Positions 1 through 12,545 of a DNA stretch of 64,000 nt are shown here, piece by piece; positions within the stretch are counted from its first letter, which is position 1, and each line of letters starts with the position of its first letter. A program made the translations under genes and the position numbers. The notes under the pieces were generated by a model. That model searched no databases, was not told where the DNA came from, and worked only from the letters and a program-made list of their open reading frames with translations. Source of the stretch: Glandiceps talaboti (Eukaryota > Hemichordata > Enteropneusta > Spengelidae); NCBI RefSeq assembly GCF_964340395.1, contig NC_135560.1, forward strand, positions 17,967,098 through 18,031,097. The letters are read 5' to 3'.

Positions 1-415
1 GGCATATACATCACTTCCACCTAAGTTCTAACCGATGCCAGTTCTGTACTGATAAATAAAGGTGAATGAAAGTAATACATTTTATCTCATTTACCATCCA
101 AGTTTTACTAAACAATGAATTCACATGGTATAATTTCACTTATCAAAGGACAATGGTATTATTATCTTTAGTTATCGAAATGCCTATACTAAGTGGTGGT
201 TGTGGTAAATAGAATACTAAACCTCCTTATAGGGTCAGGGTAACATAGATAAGATTATTTGTACTTCAATATGACAAGATTGTTTATAATAGTGATTGTC
301 ATGGTTATCAACACATTTCCCATAAAGCACCATTTGGGAAATTCAAGATAGCAGTTTGCAGGTTCCCTATGACTATATAAAAAAATCCATTTAAAAAAAA
401 AGAGGGAATTCTTAC

Positions 416-2008
416 CATATTCTGGTGAATGAAATAAATTCTCATCAATTCTAGAAGCCCTTGGTTCCTGTGTTAAAATCTGTGAAGAGTAGACGTTGAG
501 TTTCTCTTCTAGTTGGTTAATCTTGTCTTCAATGTTGTCCAACATAAATACTGGCAGGGCTAGTAAACGTAATGTCAAGGAAATATGAGGAGTAAAAGAT
601 AAAGTAGTTACTTGAATCTATACAAAATGGTAATTGCTACCTGTTTACTGTACTGTCAAGATACTCTGTCAAGCTAGTTGCAACTCCTAGCCATCAGCAC
701 CTCTGCTTGTATTGAGAACATTTTTAAATGATTCTATATATAGTATAGAATATAGTCAGACCTCCGAAAATCATTATCAAACACCTGTATGATTAATTCA
801 CACGATCATATGTAGATTATCACATGTCCACTTCATGTGTTTCCTACATTTAGTGTAACGTGTTCATTTATATGACACATTTGAATAATGACAGTCTGAC
901 TAGTAGTCATGGTTGAAGGGACTGCACACTGTGATTGACTGGGTTATTGGGTGTGAAATTTGAATATTTTATTACCAGCTTTGAAAATGATCACTAGACA
1001 AGTGGGGGATGTGAGGTATGACCAGCTAATGATGTATCTTGATAGTGTAGTAAACCATAGACCCTACACATAGACCCTACATGAAAGTCTATGTAGGCTC
1101 TATGAGTAAACAGACTACTAAACGATATATAACATATCTGTACCAGATTTATGTCTCAATGTTGTGAAGGATACGTGCATGTTTTCTAAGTTCTTCTACA
1201 ATGTTCTCCTTGCTCCCCAACATCTTCCTCTCATCTTCCAAATCCATCTGACCTTCAGATGTCACCCTGACAGGCCATTCATCCTGGAGAAAAAAAGAAA
1301 TCAAAAGAAAAAGAAAATAACAATCTTATAATATGCCTATGGTGGTTAGAGATAAAATGTTTGCACACTGCAGGGAAATAAAGGCATATTGAAACTTTGG
1401 TCATTTCATGATTTTACTGTTGCAAAACATTGAGTTGAAACGAGTTCCTCATTGTTTAGTGGAAGTCCTTACACAAATATTCATTGCATTATCTGGTGTG
1501 CACATTTCTCTGTAGTTCCTGATTTGTATGAAATCAATAGAATAGCTATGGCTAAGAGAAACAGTCGTCCCTTATAAATCTCAAAGTCACAGAGGTGTAA
1601 AATTTATATTATCACTCCTAGATCTAATCTTACATTGTTTACAATGTGTTGTATAAATAATCCCTCCCCTCCCTCTGTAATTTGTATCAATAATCCCTCC
1701 CCCCCCCTCCCTCTGTAATTTGTATCAATAATCTATCTCTCTGAAAGAAAACAAATATCCATTGACTTTTCATCACATTAAATTTAATTTTTACAATTAA
1801 ATTACCAAATTACAAAAACCGGGTAAAAAGAACTTACAAATCCTTCAGTTTTCATCCATGTAATAACACTGTTTGATGGAGGAGGTGCTCGTTGTTCTTT
1901 TTTCTTCTTCTCTTCATCTTCTTTCATTTGTTCTGGAGACTTTCCTCCCTCTACTTTTGCCATTAAAGCTAAAAGTTTTGGGTCGATGAGGTTCGTGCCT
2001 GCACTCAT
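416..2008 (-). CDS. Unrecognised small coiled-coil protein, 5' part (3 exons, continues off left edge)
   Basis: I join minus-strand exons 2008-1838 (57 codons, start ATG at 2008), 1283-1175 and 559-416, giving 141 residues before the model leaves the window after a phase-1 donor. Exon 1 has a Lys/Glu-rich stretch (about residues 28-40) followed by a Pro-rich stretch. Exon 3 has a heptad-like Leu/Ile pattern around INQLEEKLNV, suggesting a short coiled coil. Intron 1 is an ordinary GT-AG intron (gtaagt donor). Intron 2 has donor GTATCCTTC and a TTCCTTGAC branch-like motif 15 nt before a TAG acceptor, which fits a U12-type intron, and the phases match (1 to 1). Without that splice the second exon reads 8 more codons (to about 1154) to a stop, giving an alternative protein of about 101 aa. 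I do not recognise the family. No catalytic motif, signal peptide or membrane segment is visible. The start lies at the edge of a locally less AT-rich stretch (2010-2660) that may be its promoter. Confidence 0.6.
643..1055. mobile_element. MITE-like inverted-repeat element, family A copy 1
   Basis: The left end begins GTTTACTGTACTGTCAAGAT. The right end (about 1024-1055) is its imperfect reverse complement over about 32 bp. There is no internal ORF. The element sits inside the putative U12 intron of the left-edge gene. A second copy with related termini lies at 15675-15889 in an ARSK intron. A short hairpin built from a repeated 'catagaccctac' motif follows immediately at 1054-1106. Confidence 0.6.
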
Positions 2009-3060
2009 TTCGTCAGCTCAAATACAATATGGTTCAAATATTTAACGGTTAATTTGTTTTTTATAAATTAATAATAATATTGTTATTAATATTGCTTAGC
2101 CATGGTTAGTCTAAGCAAACAATCTGTCGCTAAGTAGTCAAGATTCACGCCGTCTTTAGTGTGAACAATGAAAGAGATATTTGCTGAGGCAGCACAGATA
2201 ATCAAAAAGACTATACTGTATACATCAAAGTACAAGTTGTCAACAAGATCTCTTCACCAGCCGATCGTAGTGCGTCTTGTTTACCTCCGTTATCGGTCCT
2301 TACAAATGAATAAGCCAGGTCTCGATCATGAGAGCTCCTGGAGCATTTAGTGCAGCTCAACGTATATATGCAACCCGTTCTAGATTCGTTGAGGTCTGTC
2401 GTTTCGAAAATTTGCAAAACTGAAAGAAATGATTAGAAACTGGTTCTGAGCGAGCGTCATTTTGTTGCCAAGGAGGACGCCATTTTGAAATGTTTGGTTG
2501 TTCGTTATTTGCGTCCTCCTCCTGTAGCGAGTACGTACTTTTACACTCAAGCTGTAGAAACTAAACTCCTGGATATTTGGACCAAGTGGTGGAGGGTCTA
2601 TGATTTGGACAATCACGAAAATACCGGTACACGAAGGGCAACAGGGATCACTGGAAGAACGGCGCTTTTGTACTGAAATGTTTTCTCTGTATATGAAAGA
2701 CTTATTTAAATAAATAAATAAAATAAATAAAACAAAATAAATGTATATGTGAATTCTTTTCAGTCACAAGGACATGTACATGTGTTTATTGCTCAGATTG
2801 TTGTTTTCCTAGGGAAAATATCACACGAATCCTGCTACTACAAATGTATCAACATACGCTCTGTTCTAGTGTTTTTTCCATAGAGGTAGGGGAAATACAT
2901 TCTATTGGATTAAAATATCACTAGACAAATACACCCACACAAACATGCACGCACACACACATGCACACTCCAATGCTGAAGTATGACAGTCAGGAAACTC
3001 GTTCATAAGTTGAAATAATGCAGATAATTTTAGAGCAAAACTTTTTAAAGCTAAATAATA
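2009..3060. other. Intergenic region between GALK2 3' end and the left-edge gene
   Basis: This holds the likely promoter of the left-edge minus-strand gene. The 2010-2660 part is less AT-rich and has more CpG than its surroundings. Two short plus-strand ORFs (2168-2350 and 2485-2676) read through it without recognisable similarity. A cluster of overlapping AATAAA hexamers follows at about 2705-2745 on the plus strand, so a short plus-strand transcript cannot be excluded. A CA-rich stretch lies at 2935-2970. Nothing else is visible. Confidence 0.4.
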
Positions 3061-3061
3061 C

Positions 3062-4502
3062 TTTATTTTTCATATACATTAAAGTTTAAAACAATACAGT
3101 CTCTTTGAGATTTGTCAACACATTTATATTGAATACATACGATACAATACATATTATATGGCTGTCAAAATACAGTAACTTAGGTAGACATCACTTTGAG
3201 GGACAAATTTCCCTGACAATCCAGTACTTAAAATCTCTCCAAAACTTTGGCATATGAAAATTGTTCTGGGTCCTTTTGAAACATAAAAGAAATCTGGACA
3301 CTCCCCATCTTGTTTTCCAGAAAATTCTACTAAGAATTGTTTATATATCCCATCGGTGAGTGACATCAAAAGCTATATTAAATACAATTACAGTCATTGA
3401 ACACATTATTTCTCAAACTGACCACTTGGTGGTGCTGTTTAATTTTATATCACCCACATTCCCTTATCATAGATATAAGAACAATGTACCAACAAAGCTG
3501 AGGAATATGGTTTGTCATATAATATTTAATATATGTTTTGTCAGTTTACTTTTGATTTATTCAATAAACTCATTATTAACAAGAGTTGTATAAATATCTG
3601 AATAAGAAACATCTTGTAATCATTTCATTCATGTAAGCTGAGATGGTGTGTTTTACATGTCAGAATATCGCTTACTGCCATGCTGTCAAAATTGAAATCA
3701 TCAGGCATTGGAAAAAAACAAAAGATTACACTATTTGGCCACTAGGGTTGCTGTTCAGACGTTTTGGTTGAAAATGCGGGACCGACCAGACCATGACTGC
3801 TGTGGCGAGCAAATACCAAATTTTCACTGACATGTCAGCAGCCTCAGAGATGTACTACAATGGGCTACTGTCATGTGTGTCAGAAGAGACACATGAAAAG
3901 AGCTTGCGAGAAGCAGCTGAGATCTCAATGCTGGTATCCTGGTAGTACACCCCTTGTGATGCTGATGATGCTGGCAAAATTTTGGGATTTAGCTTTCAAG
4001 AATTTTTTTTTTTTGACTCTTAACTATGCATCAAGATCCCACGAACATTCATTCTCACAAAATACTTGCAATTTTGACTTATTTCATTTAATATGATATA
4101 ATGTTGTATTTCTTACAACTATTGTGGTCCATTTAAGCTATTCCAATCTGACAACATGGTTGACACTACTATATATCCAACCCCTTATATTCCCCATGAA
4201 AATCAATAAAAGGGACAAAGAGTAACCCCTTATTGAATAAGTACGAGTATCACATTCCCACTTTCAAAAAAAATATCTGCCCAATAAATTCACATAACTA
4301 TAGAAAAATAGGATACTTTAAGGAAAGAAATTTGATAATTCAAATTTTCTCTAAACTTTACATAATACATCTGTTCTATTCTGTGTAAACCTGAATTCTC
4401 TAGAATGAAAGCCTGACATGTGTAATACTGAAGGTTTAATTAATCTTCTTTTAAAATTTTAAACAAAATGGAATCATTAAAGGACACCAAGGAAAGAAAT
4501 GA
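3062..4502 (-). other. Probable GALK2 3' UTR and polyadenylation region
   Basis: On the minus strand the first good AATAAA after the GALK2 stop is at about 3062-3067 (GAAAAATAAAG), which would give a 3' UTR of about 1.4 kb. A 71-codon minus-strand ORF at 3369-3154 lies inside it. It has no splice context that links it to GALK2 and no family resemblance I recognise, so I treat it as chance. Confidence 0.35.
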
Positions 4503-7500
4503 CTAAGGAATGTATATTGCAGCACCACTGCCTGGTTGAGTCGTAAATAAACTTTCTTTAACCCTGGCTTTCCTTTGGGGATCATTTGCATAATACCCAT
4601 CATACACTTTACCCAGGAAGTCAGCCACTCTATGGCCTCTCACCATGGAAACAGCACAGCCTCCCCAACCAGCACCAGTCAGTCTTGAACCCAATGCACC
4701 AGATTTCCTGTAAAGACAAGCAAAATCATTTGTTAGTATTTATATTATATATCAATAATATGCATACCAAAATAAATGATAAGTTATCACTAAGTTTGTT
4801 ATAATGATGGAATGAAAAGTGTTGACTACCAGAAATTAAACAATTTTATAATTAGTGTCAGTAAACTATGAACTAAGAGCAAACCCACCAGGGATCCCAA
4901 CCATGTTAATGTACTTGATCGAATGCCAATGTTACAATTTGGAAACACATTATTTACAAAAAAAAATTGTGAGCAACTTCCACATATATAAACAAGCTGA
5001 TAAGAATGTCAAGCCAACAAAAAACATTCATCAGCTTGTTAGATCAAATGACTTACAAAGGTTATAATGCACCAGCAGTTCAAAGTGTTTAGCATTGAGC
5101 TTTCGATCTGTCTTGGTGGAGTGTCAAGATAATCTACATCAGAGAAATCCACTGTTGTTTTTGACCATCCAGGGGGGCTAAAAGATTTGACCATTCAGGG
5201 GGCTAAAAGACTACATATATAAATATGTCAACTTACAAGCAGAGTTGAGTAAGTTCATCCAATTCAGGACAGCTGCATTCATAAAGATCCCGACAACTAG
5301 CATGACTATCATTCATTAGTTTACCCAACAACTTAATGGCACCATCTGGACTGTCCTGACAGATGTCATGAAATTGTAAAACTCGGTTTGCTTCACTATA
5401 TACATGCTTTGCCCTGTCATGTAGTTTAAATGTTGAGACTGGAAGATACAAACACAAAATACTAATAAACAGATATATGTGCAGCTCACAACATAATACA
5501 TATCAAATTATGTGGTGTAAATTGGGCAATTCTTCTCTGTGTTGTCAACAAGATAAAATGAATGGACAGGAATGACTTCATAGTTCAAAGACTTTGTTTT
5601 GGTTACATGTATCTTGTAATCATACACTGTCATAACTTACGGAGGGAGATGAGAACTAAATGTTCCACTATTGATTGACAGGATGAAGCATAGTCTGCAA
5701 ATTTGATAATTATGTAGTAACAGTGATAACATGTCAGGGTCACAGAGATGCACTGTCTGTCATGTAATATTACAAGGATGTAACTGTTGATGATGAGAAT
5801 TCAGTACAATGATCCATAAACACCAACTACCTGGTAAATGTTTCAAAGTACTAGTATACTAATGAAAGCATGACATTATGTGTAAGTAAGTGAGAGCTGA
5901 TAGATACAATGTCAAACTTTTGTGTGCAAAATGAAAAAGTACTGAAATATCTATTAAATCTACAGAAAATTGTTTTCCATTTTTCTTTTCAAAACTGATT
6001 ACAAGTTCAACTTACAGAGTGTGTTTTCACTGAGATTACTTTGATTGAGTTCAACTTACTGTGGAATGTGTTCTCACTAAGAAGATCAACTAACATGAGG
6101 AGTGTATTCTCATTGAGATTACTTTGATTGAGTTCAAGTTCAACTTACTGTGGAATGTGTTCTCACTAAGAAGTTCAACTAACATGAGGAGTGTGTTCTC
6201 ACTGAGATTACTTTGATTGAGTTCAAGTTCAACTTACTGTGGAGTGTGTTCTCACTGAGACTAGTTTGATTGAGTTCACCATCAGAAACACCAAGAATTT
6301 CACAGACTTCAGATTTCAGATACGGTTGTACTTTCAGTTCTTTATCGACTAATTCTTCCATTTCGCTCAGACTCAGTTTAAGTTCCTTCTGTAGGTCACC
6401 TAGCTTTCTGATGTCTGTCCATTCTATACCTTTGGACTTGGCAATAACCTTAAAGGGTAAAAGAAATCAAAAAGCCCATTTTGTGCAAACCATATATTCT
6501 CTGAGATGTCAAAGTAATTTTGCTGATGTCATGCTTCATCTGTGAGCTAATGCCACTGTTTTTACCATTATAGGAAATGTGCTTGTTCAGCACTTTTATA
6601 ACAGTATTGCAGAGATCAGCAAATGATAACTTAGAGCTTTGATTGGTGAATTCTTTGCTTTACAAACACAGAATGATTACTAGTGAGAACAATCCAAAGT
6701 TAAAGGGGAAAGCCATTGTAGGAAATAAAGGTTTTTATTACTTTGGGTTCTGGAGAGTCAATTCACAATTTTACATCACATACTACAAATGATTGCCAAG
6801 AAACACTGAACTGCAACTTGTTCTTTATTCAGAGTAGGTCATTATTGCCTACACACATTGCATCATTGGAGTCAACAAACTAAAAACATGCATATGTAAC
6901 AGCAGAACATACATATTCATAATTCCTACATGCTTATAACTTTGAAATAAAAACAATCATCAATAATTGGAATGAAACTTTGCTAACCTGTGCTGCTAGT
7001 CTGCATTCAACAACTCTGATATTGTAGTTGGAGGTCGCTGCTTTCTGCATTTCCACACAGCTGTTAGTTATAACAAACACCACTCCCTCTGGTAGTTTCA
7101 CATCACTGGCTTTCAGTGGATTGAACTCAATATGTTTGGCCTTAGCAACAAAATCAAGCAAATATATATTGATTAGCAGTGCTTTTATTGTATTCGATTT
7201 ATATAACTTTTACAAAACGACGTGACTGACATCCATTTGAACAAGTAAATATTTCCATGCATTGATGTTAATGTTTCTGAGATTTCTGATGCCAATTAGC
7301 AGCAATCTTCAAAATTAAGGTTGTAGATATCTTTCCTAAGTACTCACGGTGGCAAGGAACCAACTCTCAGAGACATTTTGGGGTGAACATATTTAAACAC
7401 CAGTTTATACATACATCTGTTTGTTCACAGTCAATGTAATTTGCTATTCATAATAATAATTATAAAATATATTTATTCACGGCAGGTGAGTAAAGTAAGT

Positions 7501-10500
7501 GTTACAGTACTAAAGTAAATGAAACACTTCTTTCCATTGAGGCCTTCAAGCATCACTACATTAACAATCATACAAAATGATAACAGTAGGTAAAATGAAA
7601 CTCAATACACTAAGTGAAAAGGTAGATGAAAGGAAAAGTCAATGTGAACATAGCATAACCTGAATAAGGATATTGTACTGCTTTTTTGTTATCCTGTGTT
7701 GTATAATCGTAAAGTACTCACGGTACCCCTCTCTGCTAGGAATGATATTGACTGGTCCATTCCTCCACCCTGGGTGCCAATGTAACGTTCACACCATGTA
7801 CAAATGTCTGCAAGAATTAACTGAAAGATCAAAGAAAGAGTGCTATATACAAAGAACAATAAATTTACAACAAGCAGACTTATGTCATATAACATGTCTT
7901 TGTTTTCATTCTCAAATTATAAGTTACCATATCTGTATTTGCATATGCAAATATATGCAAATACAGTAACACTGCACATGGCAGTCATGATATTTTGTCC
8001 ACTTCCTAAATCAACTATTTGCTTTATAGTCAAATGTGAGTATCTTTTTCATAAATTCATTCCATTGCTAGCCATTCTTAAATAAAAATCAGGTTTACAC
8101 TAGGGGGTCTAACCCTAGTCTTATCTACAACTTAGCCCTAAGTCCCTCTCCCTGACTCCCTAGCTTGAATACAAATGTGTAGCTACTGTACAGTCAGTCC
8201 ACCATTCTATATTCTTGCCAATGTCATTAATTAATTTTTTGCTAGGGAGTCTAACTCTTCCTATTACTAATCTAACCTTGACCCTAACCCCTAGCTTGAA
8301 TACAAATGTTTCTCTTCTGTACGGTCTAGTCAGTTCATTAGTCTACATTCTTGCTTATGATAGAGAATCAGGTTTATGCTAGGGAGTCTAACTACATACC
8401 TATCCTAACCCCCAGCTCCCTAACTTGAATACAAATGTATCTACTGTACCGGTGATCTATTCAATTTCTGTTACTTTTTTGACAAATTTTAATCTCTTTA
8501 GTGGAACAACCTTTACCTTAGAAAGTTGGAGACCATTTGCTTGCATAGTTACAAGTCCAGCACAGCATACAAAAGCACTTGAACTTGATAACCCTGCACT
8601 TTTTGGTACTGTGCCATCTATAACCAAGTTCAAGCCAACAGGCTTGTCTAACTTCTGGCTCTCAATGATACCACGGAAACCACACAAAAAGTAGTTATAC
8701 CACCGCACAGAAGACTTGTCTATCTCTACTTTGTTGATGTCAGTACAAAACTCTCTGAAAAATAATTTCAACATTATCTTTATAGTCATATTTCTTGACT
8801 TTACAGGAAAAGTCCTCAATTGTACATGCCTCAATCTGTACACATGCAATTTTATCACTGATTCAGATAGGAATAATAAGGATATGTGTTGGGCAACTGA
8901 AGTGAGAAAAATACTTCATCAAAAATTGTGATGTTGCAAGATAGTTTAATAGTTATAGTCTGGCAATCTATCTGTAAGAAATTCTTACTTACAAAAATCC
9001 ATATACATTTCCAACCTGATGCACAACTGCCTGTATTGGGGCAGATACATAGTATTCACTTTGTAAACTATTGCTAGGAGGAAGCATGACGTAATCACAC
9101 AGCATCTTCATGTACTTACGGAAACTGTGGGTCTGTGTTCAGTATAATTATTTGTCCAGTTGTATTTGGTGAGGCAGCCATGACTATGTCTTGTTCAATT
9201 GCCATTGGCAGAACTGAATATCCACAGTAGTCAATGTGTTCACCTGATTGAGATATACATGCAAATTTAAACATTTTGAATTGAAAGGGAAATGAAAATG
9301 TAGCTGGCACTGTTATAAGTGCATAAAGAATGTTTATCAACCCAGGAAAAATGTTATTTTGCATTTGTGTATTGCAATTATTCCATAAAAGCGATTATTT
9401 TCTTCTGGCAGACAACATTCACTTGTGCCCTCTGTTGGTGCACCATTTGCATATCAGATGTGATCCGGTTCTTTCCTCTCAAATTTCAGGTCTTACCCAC
9501 TCTTATAGGGGAACACCACTACTGGAGATAAACTTAGCATTTTCATAAACTTTGGATTTTGAAGACTCTAAGAGTCATTTCATGATTTTACATTACATAA
9601 GTTCTGTTCGGTTGCCAAGAAACCCTAAATTGAAAGTCTTTTTCACCACTATTGCTCTTTCAATTGTACACTGTTGCCTCATGGGACTTAGCAGACATGA
9701 ATATTAATTAGATGCACAACAATGACTGAAGGAAATAAGCATTAAGGAGCCTTGAATATTCAATGTTCATCTAATCCATATTCTTGTCGCTAAGGCCCAT
9801 TACTAACAGTGTATCACTGAAAGAACAAATTATAAAATATATACATGAAAGAGATGAAAAAAGTTACCAAAATGAAATACTAGTATATTGAAAAAGAAAA
9901 ACACACCAAATAACTTGTACTAACCTATGATATTTACTCTACCAGGGGCTCTGGCATAAAATGATGGATTACTTCCAAACTTGCTAGTAAACACTCGACA
10001 TATTCTTTCAAACCTGTAGAAATATTAAAGACAATAGCATCAACATTTAGTCATTTCTTGCGTTATTGAATATTGTGAACTTTTAACTATTCACATCTCA
10101 TTGGCAACATCCATCCTGAGATAGTTATCATTGATACATGCTTTATATTCAACGCTACCTCAGGATGTGAATATGACGTAATACTTGACCTTAGAAATGG
10201 CGAATGTATTCATGAGCAATGACCTTGTAAGTTGTAGGAAATGGACCATGGATCTATTATTGAGAATGGATGGACGGAGGAACATTTAGATTATAATAAG
10301 GTACAAAAGAAGAGATCGAGGTACAAGACCACCGTTTATTATTTAAAGTCTTAGTCATCGGATTGCTGTTGGTATAAAACTGAGAACCCTCGGATACGGA
10401 ATAATAGCGAGACTTGTGGGTAAATTTGCCTTGGTTAAATAAATCGTAAAAATCACAGAAAGAAAGACACAACGGGAATGACACGCCTCCCTCGACTCAG

Positions 10501-10689
10501 GCTCCGGTCACCAAACCTCCACGGTGATATATCATTACTCTTCAATTCTTCAGATCTACTGAAATTGGAACATAACATTCCTGGACTGTTCTTGTCCCCT
10601 TTGTTGTAAAAATGGTCTTACCTTTCCTTCTGAGAAAGAGGGATTTTCAAAATTGGTGGGAAGTCATCGCGATCGTTTTGGTTGGCCAT
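4503..10689 (-). CDS. GALK2: N-acetylgalactosamine kinase (GHMP kinase family)
   Basis: This enzyme phosphorylates GalNAc at C1 in the cytosol (salvage pathway). Minus-strand coding exons are 10689-10622, 10013-9925, 9243-9120, 8754-8517, 7820-7722, 7140-6988, 6448-6238, 5438-5237 and 4707-4503. All phases close, giving 462 aa (human 458). The galactokinase signature [16 protein letters not shown] lies at about residues 45-60 across exons 2/3. The GHMP ATP-binding motif GLSSSSA is at about 148-154, [10 protein letters not shown] is in exon 5, and the third motif GAGWGGC is at about 406-412 in the last exon. The [10 protein letters not shown] and [15 protein letters not shown] blocks are typical of GALK2 rather than GALK1. 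The start ATG sits in a short Asn/Asp-rich N-terminus with a good donor directly after it. The neighbour ARSK lies upstream in the same orientation. Tandem copies of the exon 7 end and its donor lie in intron 7 (6009-6237) and carry decoy splice sites. Reading through them meets stops, so the model keeps the first donor. Confidence 0.95.
6009..6237 (-). repeat. Tandem copies of the GALK2 exon 7 3' end plus donor
   Basis: The last about 50 nt of GALK2 exon 7 together with its gtaagttg donor recur downstream. Donor-like sites lie at about 6055 and 6145, besides the true one at about 6235, so the period is about 90 bp. A truncated, diverged version lies at about 6011. On the minus strand each copy carries a CACAGTAAG-type 5' splice site. 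Extension of the exon frame into the first copy meets a stop, so use of a decoy donor would truncate the kinase. Confidence 0.8.
7933..7966. promoter_or_regulatory. Palindromic cluster of three octamer (ATTTGCAT) motifs in GALK2 intron 4
   Basis: A 34-bp near-perfect palindrome contains ATTTGCAT (7937-7944), ATGCAAAT (7945-7952) and ATGCAAAT (7955-7962). This octamer is the consensus bound by POU-domain factors. Whether it works as an enhancer is inference, since AT-rich palindromes also arise as repeat debris. Confidence 0.35.
8085..8452. repeat. Three-copy tandem repeat, about 130-bp unit, GALK2 intron 4
   Basis: Three diverged copies share the blocks 'GCTAGGGAGTCTAAC', 'CTAACCC', 'AGCTTGAATACAAATGT' and 'CTACTGTAC'. 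There is no coding potential. The repeat ends about 65 bp before GALK2 exon 4. Confidence 0.75.
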
Positions 10690-11772
10690 GTTGTCACTTT
10701 GGTAACCTTTGACCTCTGTCAGGTGATTGCCTGCTCTGTTATTTATATGTAGACAGCTTACACGTTACAACTAGTAAAACTAGCCCACCACGATGACATT
10801 CATATGTTTGACACTGGAGCTGGGTCCTTGAAAAGCGTTAATTCAACAGAAGAATACGGTTTTATATTTTACGGATGACTGGTTTGCAGAAATCCCGGGG
10901 AGAACTGACCTCATTCCATTTTGATAGAAAACGTACTCGTAACGTTGAGGGCGAAATTCATACAAGACATACTCCGACTCCGAGTGCTTCTTGTCCTAGT
11001 GTAGCTCGGAGTCCAAGGTACAAATTACAATTACATGGAAATCTAGGTTGGAGTTACATTGGACTGAATGGGGAAGTGAAAACATCTTGGACTAGCAAAA
11101 GGTGCATGTCAATATGAAAAAGATAAAATAACTATCATAATATAAACAGTTACAAAAATAATCCGTCCCATTTTAAAAACTTGTCACTGTGTATTTAGCA
11201 GTCATGGGTACTTTATTGTTGTTCGAGAAAACGAAACACATTGAAACATGAAATTCAAGATCTGAGTTTTGTGAAATGGAGTACTGTAACAATGTAAATG
11301 AAACGTCATTATTTCAATGTGATCTCAGACACTGGGAAACCAAACTTGATGTAATTTATATTGAAATAAGGACTAGTTGACTGTGTTAATGATATTTAGA
11401 ACACATGATGTTAACACTTTGTACATACCTCTCTTCTCAGTTAGTATCATATTTATGTAGATTTTGAAGTTAGTTAGCTCTGGAAATATATGCTCCGAGA
11501 ACAGTATTCCGACACGTCTCCATTCAATCTTGGACTTATACAATGAAGACATGCAAAAGTTCGCAGATCTTATATTTCCTGATCTACTTTTATGAAAGTT
11601 CTTAATTATTGAGATGAGTTCCGTTTCTTGACTCGAATGATCCTATTCTGTTCATGATCTCTTGGTTACCATAGTAATGACTGAATTTGTTTCAGTAAGT
11701 AGACAAACATGAGTAATTCTTTATGATAGAAACAAAACTCCATGTACAAATAAAAACATTTGACTTCATATA

Positions 11773-11818
<46 letters not shown>

Positions 11819-12545
11819 ATTAATCTTCCTTGAATAATATACCTCTAAAAATGAACAGTGGAATGGTCACCCACTGAATTTATGGCACTTAAAGTAAAAG
11901 CATACCAATGATTCTAAATCAGTGATTGTATCTCACAAAATATTTTCAAGAAAAATATGTTCAGTTGCAGATAGTGCATGGTACACAATGAAATAATCAA
12001 ATGAGAAGATCTGTTCTCTTATTAGCATGCTCCTCATATAACTGAAGTACTGAATATCAATAATGTAAACTTTGATAAAAGTTGCATCAATTTTTGCAAC
12101 GGTGTGTCTGGCATGCTATAACTGTCATGCAAACTTCATTTTAAGGTAGGATGTACACAAATGTATCGTCCAGGTGTTCATTATAAGTGACAATCTTAAG
12201 TAAAATCATACCAATGATTATAAACTGTAGTATCATTTTTCACTCAGACAATCAATATATTCACTAAAAAGTGTTAAAATACCAATAATGTACATGTTAA
12301 TCAGCGGTCAACCTTATCCATAAGTGTTGCAATAAAATGAAATACTCAAATGAGAAGATCTGTTCTCTTATTAGCATGCTCCTCATATAACTGAAGTACT
12401 GAATATCAATAATGTAAACTTTGATAAAAGTTGTATCAATTTTTGCAACAGGTGTGTCTGGCATGCTATAATTGTCATGCAAATTTCATTTTAAGGTAGG
12501 ACGTACACAAATGTATCATCCAGGTGTTCATTATCAGTGACAATC
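10690..12545. other. GALK2 promoter side and ARSK 3' region
   Basis: Reading leftward from ARSK, this holds the ARSK 3' UTR candidates: the tandem duplication at 11890-12547, a (TG)n run at 11774-11817, and a minus-strand AATAAA near 11218. The GALK2 upstream region (10690-11000) follows and has several CpGs. A plus-strand 80-codon ORF at 10875-11117 has no recognisable similarity or splice context and is not called. Confidence 0.4.
11774..11817. repeat. (TG)n microsatellite
   Basis: About 22 uninterrupted TG dinucleotides downstream of ARSK. Confidence 0.95.

Noticed and set aside
2168-2676. Plus-strand ORFs opposite the left-edge gene promoter
   Set aside because: Short and unlike any family I know; no splice or start context beyond an ATG. 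The AATAAA cluster after them is part of a simple AAAT repeat.
3154-3369. 71-codon minus-strand ORF downstream of GALK2
   Set aside because: It lies in the likely GALK2 3' UTR, with no consistent splice sites and no recognised similarity.
7325-7360. Copy of the GALK2 exon 5 donor (aagtactcacggt)
   Set aside because: Only about 13 bases match and no exon sequence is shared, so I did not count it among the exon shadows.
10875-11117. 80-codon plus-strand ORF upstream of GALK2
   Set aside because: No similarity and no introns or clear signals; probably the CpG-bearing promoter region read by chance.
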